From NCBI GenBank assembly GCA_004377245.1, contig SOIK01000120.1, positions 1 to 7,029 on the forward strand: a stretch of DNA of 7,029 nucleotides, written 5' to 3'. Under the pieces are notes generated by a model, which did no database searches, was not told where the DNA came from, and was given only the letters and a program-made list of their open reading frames with translations. Within the stretch, counting starts at the first letter, position 1; every line of letters starts with the position of its first letter. Of this stretch, positions 1 to 5,213 are shown one piece after another. A program made the translations under genes and the position numbers. This stretch comes from Sulfurovum sp. (GTDB lineage: Bacteria; Campylobacterota; Campylobacteria; Campylobacterales; Sulfurovaceae).

Positions 1-615
1 CTGACTTATATTTACTTCTTCTTTTTGTTCATCTTGAACTAGAGGGGTCTCTTCTATATCAAAAAAAGTATCTTTTGGTATGGTCACTATATCTATCTGA
101 CTTTCTTTTATGCTTTCTAAATGGTATTCTGGTTTTTTAAAAAAAGTATCTTTTGATGTATGGCTAATATCTAGCTCTATATTGCCAGGTAAAATATCAT
201 CAGCTTTAATCTTAAGGAGTGCATCAAAATCAATAACTTCTTGTTCTCTTTTTGGGACATCTTCTGATTTTAATGTACTAAAATCAAACACTTCTTTCTC
301 ACCTTCTCCTTGCTTTTCAGGTGTTGTCACAAAAAGGTCAAACTCTTCAATGATAGCTTTCTCTTCCTCTTTTTTACGTTGCCTTGCTTCTTGAGAGGTT
401 CTTTGAATTATCTCTTCCATAGGTGTTTCGATATACGTAGTGATAAGTGCTTGTGTCTGTGCATAGTTCTCTGCTTGAAGTCCAGCGATGATCTCTTGAA
501 TTTTCATATCTGTTTTAAGGGGAATGAGTTTCAATATTTGAAGTTGTATAGTCTCAATATCTGTAATAGAGATGGCGAGTTTAATAATACTTAAACGTTT
601 TTTTGTTTGATTCAT
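1..615 (-). CDS. Acidic hypothetical protein, C-terminus cut by window edge
   Basis: I do not recognise this protein. An open frame runs without a stop from an ATG at 615-613 to the window edge, giving 205 visible residues. A modest AGGA ribosome binding site lies about 7-8 bases before the ATG. Residues 1-62 look like a compact helical region rich in Ile, Leu and Gln, with no signal peptide or membrane segment, so a cytoplasmic protein is likely. From about residue 66 the chain is strongly charged (many Glu, Lys and Asp) and probably extended or disordered, with a basic/acidic run at 78-91. Short motifs recur in it: EVFDF near 108 and EVIDF near 126, and KDTFF at 155 and 181. The 175-base gap upstream holds an operator-like repeat and a palindrome. 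A scaffold or regulatory role is possible, but nothing in the sequence proves one. Confidence 0.75.
   Translation of the reverse strand, partial: MNQTKKRLSIIKLAISITDIETIQLQILKLIPLKTDMKIQEIIAGLQAENYAQTQALITTYIETPMEEIIQRTSQEARQRKKEEEKAIIEEFDLFVTTPEKQGEGEKEVFDFSTLKSEDVPKREQEVIDFDALLKIKADDILPGNIELDISHTSKDTFFKKPEYHLESIKESQIDIVTIPKDTFFDIEETPLVQDEQKEEVNISQ
61..154 (-). repeat. Degenerate 78-bp (26-codon) direct repeat inside the acidic gene
   Basis: An identical 16-base string (seven A, then GTATCTTTT on the plus strand) occurs at 61-76 and again at 139-154, exactly 78 bases apart. The offset is a multiple of three, so the frame is kept. At protein level residues 147-159 and 173-185 align around Asp-Ile and a shared KDTFF. 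Similarity continues weakly to the right of each copy. This looks like an old in-frame tandem duplication in the disordered tail. Confidence 0.6.
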
Positions 616-690
616 ACACGTATCCTAGACTATAATAGAAAAGTATAACAAAACTATGCTTTACAAGTGTGTTTACAGTTCTTTCAATAC

Positions 691-706
691 TTGATACAGG
701 TATCAA
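691..706. promoter_or_regulatory. Palindrome, possible operator of the acidic gene
   Basis: TTGATAC and GTATCAA form a perfect 7-bp inverted repeat around a 2-base centre. It lies about 76 bases before the start of the acidic gene and about 85 bases after the ATPase stop. The short centre and AT-rich arms suit a dimeric repressor site better than a hairpin. No U-tract follows on either strand, so it is not a convincing terminator. Which regulator might bind is unknown. Confidence 0.35.
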
Positions 707-728
707 ATAAAAATAAATGTGCACTGCG

Positions 729-750
729 TATTTATCTGGTGGGGTAATAA
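729..750 (-). promoter_or_regulatory. CsoR-like operator motif, copy A (downstream of the ATPase, upstream of the acidic gene)
   Basis: This 22-base site matches the site at 3182-3203 at 20 of 22 positions and in the same orientation. The core TGGGGTAATAA is identical in both. The palindrome is weaker here than in the other copy: the left arm reads TTATC instead of TTACC, while the right arm GGTAA is kept. It lies 41 bases past the ATPase stop codon and 113 bases before the acidic gene's ATG. It may therefore bring that gene under the same regulator, or be a relic of a duplicated promoter. I see no good -35/-10 pair directly upstream of it. Confidence 0.45.
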
Positions 751-790
751 ATAAGATGATTTCCCTCTCAAAACTTTTAAACCACAGTAC

Positions 791-3103
791 TCAGAGTGTC
801 TCTTTTTTCAATCGTAAAGCATTCATGATCACCGAGACAGAACTGAAACTCATAGCTGTTGCAGCGATCATAGGAGAGAGTAATATCCCAAAGAAAGGGT
901 AGAGCACTCCTGCTGCTACGGGGACACCCAGGGTATTGTAAATAAAGGCAAAAAAGAGGTTTTGTCTGATGTTCTTCATCGTTGTTCGACTAAGGCGTCT
1001 TGCTTTAACGATACCTCTGAGGTCGCCTTTGATGAGTGTAATGCCGGCACTCTCCATGGCAACATCTGTACCAGTACCCATGGCGATACCAACATGAGCC
1101 TGAGTGAGTGCAGGGGCATCGTTGATCCCGTCTCCTGCCATTGCAACAATTTCACCTTGTTCCTGAAGCATTTTGACTATGTTGGCTTTCTCCTCAGGGA
1201 GTACATCAGCATGGACTTCATCTATGTTAAGTTTTTTGGCTACTGCATTTGCAGTTGTAGCATTGTCTCCAGTAAGCATGACTACTTTGAGCCCCTCTTC
1301 ATGCAGTGCTTTTATCGCAGTCTTTGTTGTCTCTTTAATGGGGTCAGCTACAGCAATGAGACCAGCAGGTTTATCATCAATAGCAATGAGGATGACTGTA
1401 GCAGCATCTGCTCTTAGCTTTTCTGCTTTTTCTTTAAGTGCTTCTGTCTCCACGCTCAGAGATTCAAGTAGTTTGAGGTTCCCTATGGCAATAGTATGGC
1501 TATTTACGCTCCCTATAATCCCTTTACCTGTAACAGAATTAAAGTCTTTGATAGGAAGTAGTTGTATATTCTGACTTTCTACTTCTTTAACGATTGCATG
1601 GGCGATGGGATGTTCGCTAGAGTGTTCGAGAGAAGCTGCAAGCTGAAGCAAATCATTTTTCTCTATCAACCCGACTGTTTCTATGGCCACAAGTCTGGGC
1701 TTCCCTTCCGTCAATGTACCTGTTTTATCGACGATAAGCGTTGTGACTTTTTCCAGTATTTCTAGTGCTTCAGCATTTTTGATGAGTACGCCATTGGAAG
1801 CACCTTTTCCTGTACCGACCATAATAGAGATAGGGGTTGCCAGACCTAAAGCACAAGGACATGCGATGATAAGGACAGCAACCGCAGAGACAACTGCATA
1901 AGCCAGTTTCGGATCGGGTCCAAAGAGATACCATGTCACAAAGGTGAGTAAAGAGATGAGTACTACGATAGGCACAAAATAGAAAGAGACAAGGTCAGCC
2001 AGTTTCTGAATAGGTGCTCGTGAGCGTTGTGCCTGTGCTACCATATCGATGATCTGGGACAGTAAGGTATCTGCACCTATCTTTTCTGCTTTCATGACGA
2101 GGGTACCTGTGCTGTTGATGGTTGCGCCGATAAGTTTTGTTCCTATCGTTTTTTTTGCAGCCAAAGGTTCTCCCGTAACCATAGATTCATCCACATGACT
2201 TTCGCCCTTCAAAACGATACCGTCAACGGGTATCTTTTCTCCGGGACGAATATGCAGCGTGTCACCTACTTTTACCTCTTCAGTGGAGATCTCCGTTTCC
2301 GATCCGTCAGAATGAATGAGAGTAGCAGTGTTGGGTGCAAGACTGAGTAGCATCTTGATCGCCTCATTGGTGTTAGAGCGAGCTCTAAGTTCCAATACTT
2401 GTCCCATAAGTACCAATGCAACAATAACGGCTGCCGATTCAAAATAGACATGTACTGCACCATCACTGCCTTGCATTTGGGGTGGAAAAAGAGTTGGAAA
2501 AAGTAAAGCCGCTACACTGTATAGCCATGCGACAGATACCCCAAGAGCAATGAGAGTAAACATATTGAGGTTCCATGTTTTGACGGATTGCCAACCCCTT
2601 ACAAAAAATGGCCATCCACCCCAAAGTACTACAGGTGTTGCCAGGAAAAACTCAATCGAGTACAAGGTTTTTATGGATACATTTTCCGGTAACCATGATG
2701 GCATCATATCAGTTATCATAGCTAAGATAAAAAGAGGCAGTGCCAATGCAGCACTAACCCAAAACCTCTGTGTCATCTCTTTTAGTTCACTGTCATCTTG
2801 TTCCTCTGTAGCAATTACAGGTTCCAATGCCATACCGCATATGGGACAGCTTCCTGGCCCATCCTGGATGATCTCTGGGTGCATGGGACATGTGTATTGA
2901 ATTGACGAAGATTTTATATCACAGATACCGTCAGGACAATTCTCAATAGTTGATTTTTCTTTTGTATGGAGGTAAGTGTCTGGTGATTTATCAAACTTTA
3001 TTTTACAGTGTTCACTGCAAAAATAGTAAGTCTCATGATGATGTCTGGTTTGGAATTTGGAGGTTTCAGAGACGTTCATTCCGCATACAGGATCTTTTTT
3101 CAT
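791..3103 (-). CDS. copA: Copper-translocating P1B-type ATPase with YHS and heavy-metal-binding domains
   Basis: This is a 770-residue inner-membrane pump predicted to export Cu(I) using ATP. In order it has a YHS domain (residues 1-45; Cys7, Cys29, Cys33) and a short metal-binding domain with CPMHP (72-76) and CPICG (86-90). Membrane segments follow near 112-133, 147-165, 182-203, 218-237, 372-393, 401-422, 712-735 and 738-762. The actuator TGE is at 310-312, the CPC metal site at 415-417, and the phosphorylation motif DKTGT at 459-463 (Asp459). The SSEHP nucleotide motif is at 495-499, TGDN at 611-614 and GDGIND at 657-662. CPC together with YN (722-723) and MSFSS (751-755) is the signature of the Cu(I) subgroup. 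No GMxCxxC HMA domain is present. The ATG at 3103 is chosen for its strong AAGGAG site; an in-frame ATG at 3136 would add 11 unlike residues. Silver transport is the main alternative substrate. Confidence 0.95.
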   Translation of the reverse strand: MKKDPVCGMNVSETSKFQTRHHHETYYFCSEHCKIKFDKSPDTYLHTKEKSTIENCPDGICDIKSSSIQYTCPMHPEIIQDGPGSCPICGMALEPVIATEEQDDSELKEMTQRFWVSAALALPLFILAMITDMMPSWLPENVSIKTLYSIEFFLATPVVLWGGWPFFVRGWQSVKTWNLNMFTLIALGVSVAWLYSVAALLFPTLFPPQMQGSDGAVHVYFESAAVIVALVLMGQVLELRARSNTNEAIKMLLSLAPNTATLIHSDGSETEISTEEVKVGDTLHIRPGEKIPVDGIVLKGESHVDESMVTGEPLAAKKTIGTKLIGATINSTGTLVMKAEKIGADTLLSQIIDMVAQAQRSRAPIQKLADLVSFYFVPIVVLISLLTFVTWYLFGPDPKLAYAVVSAVAVLIIACPCALGLATPISIMVGTGKGASNGVLIKNAEALEILEKVTTLIVDKTGTLTEGKPRLVAIETVGLIEKNDLLQLAASLEHSSEHPIAHAIVKEVESQNIQLLPIKDFNSVTGKGIIGSVNSHTIAIGNLKLLESLSVETEALKEKAEKLRADAATVILIAIDDKPAGLIAVADPIKETTKTAIKALHEEGLKVVMLTGDNATTANAVAKKLNIDEVHADVLPEEKANIVKMLQEQGEIVAMAGDGINDAPALTQAHVGIAMGTGTDVAMESAGITLIKGDLRGIVKARRLSRTTMKNIRQNLFFAFIYNTLGVPVAAGVLYPFFGILLSPMIAATAMSFSSVSVIMNALRLKKETL

Positions 3104-3109
3104 GATCTT

Positions 3110-3115
3110 CTCCTT
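3110..3115 (-). promoter_or_regulatory. Ribosome binding site that sets the ATPase start
   Basis: Read on the minus strand, AAGGAG stands 6 bases before the ATG at 3103. The in-frame ATG at 3136 has no comparable site. The choice also makes the protein begin directly with the YHS motif KKDPVCGM, as is usual for this family. Confidence 0.8.
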
Positions 3116-3181
3116 ATAAAAGCTACATAAATTCATAATAGGGTAAGAATGTGAAATGTGTGTGTAGTATGATATTTTAAA

Positions 3182-3203
3182 TATTTACCTAGTGGGGTAA
3201 TAA
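3182..3203 (-). promoter_or_regulatory. CsoR-like copper operator motif, copy B (ATPase leader)
   Basis: The core at 3185-3200 is an interrupted palindrome, TTACC-N6-GGTAA, with a G4 tract in the right arm. This layout (TACC arm, short spacer, GGGGTA arm) resembles operators of the CsoR/RcnR family, which repress copper or nickel export genes until metal binds. Its place fits repression: it starts about 25 bases after the transcription start predicted from the promoter at 3232-3260 and ends about 80 bases before the ATPase ATG. The family match is from memory of the operator style, and no csoR gene is visible here. Confidence 0.55.
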
Positions 3204-3231
3204 GCGTTTAAAAAAGAAGAAAAACTACTTT

Positions 3232-3260
3232 ATTATAGGTTTTCCACTGTTATTTCTCAA
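3232..3260 (-). promoter_or_regulatory. Sigma70-type promoter of the copper ATPase
   Basis: On the minus strand TTGAGA (3260-3255) and TATAAT (3237-3232) are separated by exactly 17 bases. This is five of six matches to the -35 consensus and six of six to the -10. The predicted start is near 3225, which gives a leader of about 120 bases before the ATPase ATG and places the operator-like site inside the early transcript. The promoter lies in the gap after the aldolase-like gene, so the ATPase need not depend on read-through. Confidence 0.65.
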
Positions 3261-3300
3261 GTATATGTAGATGTGGGAAACTACGGGTATGAGAGAGCTA

Positions 3301-3873
3301 TTACAAATTTGCACTCAAAGCCAACAACCTACAAGAGTTCTCTAAAATAGAAACTTTCTTTGCCATCTCGGTGATATCTCTGTCATAAGAGATGAGTCCG
3401 AAGCCTTTAATGAGGAGGAGATGGGTGTCATGTTTTTGGAAAAATTGTGGTATTTCGTATGGGGCACGTTCTAGCCAGTCGTCTATATTTTTTGGGTCAT
3501 AGACGATGATCTCCCCTAAAACTTGTTTACCATAATAGTCTTGAGGAGAGACTTTACCATGTTTTAGAGAATAAGCTGTTGCGTAGGGTGGCATGGTGTA
3601 ACAAACATATTTGGCATTAGGAATAGTCTCATAAATATGTTCATGAATATGTACATCAGCATTTGCCATACTCCAGCGGTAGTCTCTTTTTTGACAATCA
3701 AGTCTGACAAGAGATTCTTCAGTTACTTCATCTAAAATAGTATCTTTGGAGTTGATGATAAATCCACTTGCACTTACCCTTGCAGAGATAGAACCATGAT
3801 ATACACCAAAGAAATTTTTGTTAAATAGCGAGAGTGAGACATGTTTGATGTCATCGATGAGATGTTTATCCAT
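3301..3873 (-). CDS. Class II aldolase/adducin-family protein lacking the metal-binding residues
   Basis: The 190-residue product has the fold signature of class II aldolases. Near residues 22-60 are a GxxHGSISAR segment (usually GNiSAR) and FIINSKDTILDEVTEESLVRLD-like spacing. HIYETIPNAKYV (79-90) leads to PPYATA (95-100), and a C-terminal LLLIKGFGLISYDRD is followed by a helix. Family members hold zinc with three His and use a Glu. Here the aligned positions appear to be Asp73 (for Glu), Tyr92 and Met94 (for HxH) and Phe158 (for the His of NHG), so ordinary aldolase chemistry is unlikely. The Met at 3873 is chosen because AAAAAGG stands 8 bases upstream. An in-frame ATG at 3891 would add six residues, but it sits only about 5 bases after the predicted transcription start. 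The true function is unknown. Confidence 0.75.
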   Translation of the reverse strand: MDKHLIDDIKHVSLSLFNKNFFGVYHGSISARVSASGFIINSKDTILDEVTEESLVRLDCQKRDYRWSMANADVHIHEHIYETIPNAKYVCYTMPPYATAYSLKHGKVSPQDYYGKQVLGEIIVYDPKNIDDWLERAPYEIPQFFQKHDTHLLLIKGFGLISYDRDITEMAKKVSILENSCRLLALSANL

Positions 3874-3902
3874 AAAAAGAGCCTTTTTCATCTAATTTTG
3901 GT

Positions 3903-3911
3903 ATTATAGCA
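3903..3911 (-). promoter_or_regulatory. Extended -10 promoter of the aldolase-like gene
   Basis: On the minus strand the string TGCTATAAT is a perfect -10 box with a TGN extension. No clear -35 is present, as is common for extended -10 promoters and for Campylobacterota. The predicted transcription start near 3896 lies only about 5 bases before the ATG at 3891, which supports translation from the ATG at 3873 instead. Confidence 0.55.
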
Positions 3912-3952
3912 TCAAAATTAAGTGAATAGTTTTATATTGTATTTATAACTAT

Positions 3953-4008
3953 GGATCCCTGTGTGCCCGTAGGAAATGCCCTTGGGGTACAAGCACGAGG
4001 ATGACGGT
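3953..4008. repeat. GC-rich imperfect palindrome, probable dispersed repeat element
   Basis: About 58% of bases in 3951-4010 are G or C, while the 60 bases before are strongly AT-rich. The ends are inverted: ATCC (3955-3958) pairs with GGAT (3999-4002) and GTGC (3963-3966) with GCAC (3993-3996). Further C-tract and G-tract pairing is possible inside (3967-3987). On the minus strand the block opens with GTCATCC and closes with GGGATCCA. This is the general layout of short palindromic repeats scattered through many proteobacterial genomes. Only one copy is in the window, so dispersal is inferred. It lies in the rsmH leader, directly before the ribosome binding site. Confidence 0.5.
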
Positions 4009-4012
4009 GGGA

Positions 4013-4020
4013 AAAAGGAG
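4013..4020 (+). promoter_or_regulatory. Ribosome binding site of rsmH
   Basis: AAAAGGAG ends 4 bases before the GTG at 4025. It is the only good site in the area. The in-frame ATG at 4001 has GAGG directly touching it, which is too close to work. The site therefore favours GTG 4025 as the rsmH start. Confidence 0.6.
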
Positions 4021-4024
4021 CAAC

Positions 4025-4942
4025 GTGCAAACACCACATATACCTGTATTATTAGAAGAAGTGTTAAAGAGCTTTGAGAATGTGAGTGAAGGGTACTTTG
4101 TGGACTGTACTTTAGGGTATGCGGGGCATAGCTTTGAAATGTTAGCAAAGTATGCACATCTTAAGCATATTGGTATAGATAGAGATGATGAGGCTTTGGC
4201 ATTTTCAAAGAAGCGACTTGAACCTTTTGAGGGTAGAAGCACACTTTACAAGGGTACGTTTGCAACGGTACTCCCTACTTTAAAAGAAACACCTATTACG
4301 GCACTACTTGCAGACTTTGGTGTCTCTTCTTTACAGCTTGACAAAAAAGAGCGTGGTTTCTCTTTTGCTTCTGAAACTTTAGACATGCGTATGGATGCAT
4401 CTGCACCTTTGAGTGCCTATGAAGTGGTCAATGAATATCCTAAAGAGAAACTAGAATATATCTTTGATGCCTATGGTGAAGTACGTTCTTATCGTAAGTT
4501 GGCTGCTGCAGTAGTAGAAGCAAGAGCCAAAGAGCCTATTAGAAGTGCTAAAGCTTTGAGTGAGATTGCTAAAGAGGTGATACCAGCAGGAGGGAAGATA
4601 CACCCTGCAACATTGATGTTCCAAGCGATTCGTATAGAAGTGAACAATGAACTAGGAGAGATAGAAGGTTTACTGGATGCCATAGAAGCAAAACATTATG
4701 AAGGTGAAGTGGTTTCACTCATTACCTTTCACTCTTTAGAAGACCGTTTGGTCAAAAACCGTTTTAAGAAGTGGAGTACTGCTTGTATCTGTGACCCCCA
4801 AGCGATGCGTTGTACCTGTGGAAAAAATCATGCATTAGGGAAAGCCCTTTCTCGTAAACCCATTACCGCATCTAAAGAAGAACTTAAAATAAATCCTCGA
4901 AGCAGGTCTGCAAAGTTACGGAGTTTTAGGTTTGCGTCATGA
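4025..4942 (+). CDS. rsmH: 16S rRNA (cytosine(1402)-N4)-methyltransferase
   Basis: RsmH (MraW) uses S-adenosylmethionine to methylate N4 of C1402 in the 16S rRNA decoding centre. From the GTG start the product has 305 residues, close to the family's usual 300-315. It begins with the typical TPHIPVLLEEVL. The cofactor loop VDCTLGYAGHS is at 26-36 (usually DGTxGxGGHS) and GIDRDDEAL at 50-58. LLADFGVSSLQLD follows at 94-106, RGFSF at 110-114 and LDMRMD at 119-124. HPATLMFQAIRIEVNNEL is at 193-210, ITFHSLEDRLVK at 233-244 and the basic NPRSRSAKLRSF tail at 290-301. Two CxC pairs near 254-265 look like a possible metal-binding insert. An ATG at 4001 would add eight residues, but it falls within the GC-rich repeat and lacks a usable ribosome binding site. 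The stop overlaps the next gene by 4 bases. Confidence 0.93.
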   Translation: MQTPHIPVLLEEVLKSFENVSEGYFVDCTLGYAGHSFEMLAKYAHLKHIGIDRDDEALAFSKKRLEPFEGRSTLYKGTFATVLPTLKETPITALLADFGVSSLQLDKKERGFSFASETLDMRMDASAPLSAYEVVNEYPKEKLEYIFDAYGEVRSYRKLAAAVVEARAKEPIRSAKALSEIAKEVIPAGGKIHPATLMFQAIRIEVNNELGEIEGLLDAIEAKHYEGEVVSLITFHSLEDRLVKNRFKKWSTACICDPQAMRCTCGKNHALGKALSRKPITASKEELKINPRSRSAKLRSFRFAS

Positions 4943-5205
4943 AAAAAGTAAAAAGCAAGAATCCTAACGGTATCACTTTTGGGATGATAAGTGTTATTCT
5001 GATGTCGATGGCTATAGTCCTTATACTTACCATGATCAAAATATATTTGAGTAATCAAATCTATTATGAGAGTAAAAAAGTCAATATAATGCAACGGGAA
5101 GTTGAAGCACTTAAGGCAGAAAAAATAATACTTCAGCAGAGTGTAGAAGCGCTAAAGTTTAAAAACAGGGTGACGGATACTATCTTTGTCATTAATGAAG
5201 GGTAA
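4939..5205 (+). CDS. ftsL: Small bitopic membrane protein, FtsL-like
   Basis: The 88-residue product has a short basic N-terminus, one membrane helix (about 15-36), then a coiled-coil-like segment (38-76) with Leu, Ile and Val at heptad-like spacing. This is the plan of FtsL/DivIC proteins, which join FtsB and FtsQ in the divisome and help activate septal peptidoglycan synthesis. FtsL sequences are poorly conserved, so the call rests on topology, length and position: the gene follows rsmH directly, as ftsL does in the dcw cluster of many bacteria. The start overlaps the rsmH stop as ATGA, which suggests translational coupling; the site upstream (AGG, 8 bases away) is weak on its own. No penicillin-binding protein follows, unlike a full dcw cluster. 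Confidence 0.65.
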   Translation: MKKVKSKNPNGITFGMISVILMSMAIVLILTMIKIYLSNQIYYESKKVNIMQREVEALKAEKIILQQSVEALKFKNRVTDTIFVINEG

Positions 5206-5213
5206 GGTTAACG

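Noticed and set aside
110..594. Two 94-codon plus-strand frames at 110-394 and 310-594
   Set aside because: Both lie opposite the continuous minus-strand acidic gene, whose codon pattern and ribosome binding site are better. Their Ser/Phe/Cys-rich text is typical of antisense of Glu/Lys-rich coding.
691..706. Palindrome as a Rho-independent terminator for the ATPase
   Set aside because: The stem is AT-rich with a very short loop and no T-run follows on the minus strand.
962..1901. Several plus-strand open frames of 67-151 codons opposite the ATPase (for example 962-1417 and 1173-1574)
   Set aside because: They are antisense to a well-supported ATPase reading frame, overlap one another, and match no protein pattern.
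729..3203. The 22-base direct repeats as attachment sites or target duplications of a mobile element carrying the ATPase
   Set aside because: No integrase or transposase is present, the repeats are imperfect and not at element ends, and the internal palindrome with its promoter-proximal place fits an operator better.
3241..3279. TTTCCAC / GTGGGAAA inverted repeat as a terminator for the aldolase-like gene
   Set aside because: The loop is about 24 bases and the stem has a bulge. The same bases form the promoter spacer of the ATPase, and the T-rich stretch comes too far downstream.
3951..4004. A 17-residue leader peptide (ATG 3951 to TGA 4004) coupled to the ATG at 4001
   Set aside because: The frame lies entirely in the GC-rich repeat block, has no ribosome binding site, and ATG 4001 is probably not the rsmH start. 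The ATGA overlap seems accidental.
3918..4242. Minus-strand frames at 3918-4157 and 3949-4242
   Set aside because: They run antisense through the start of rsmH and the GC-rich repeat, with no ribosome binding site or family resemblance.
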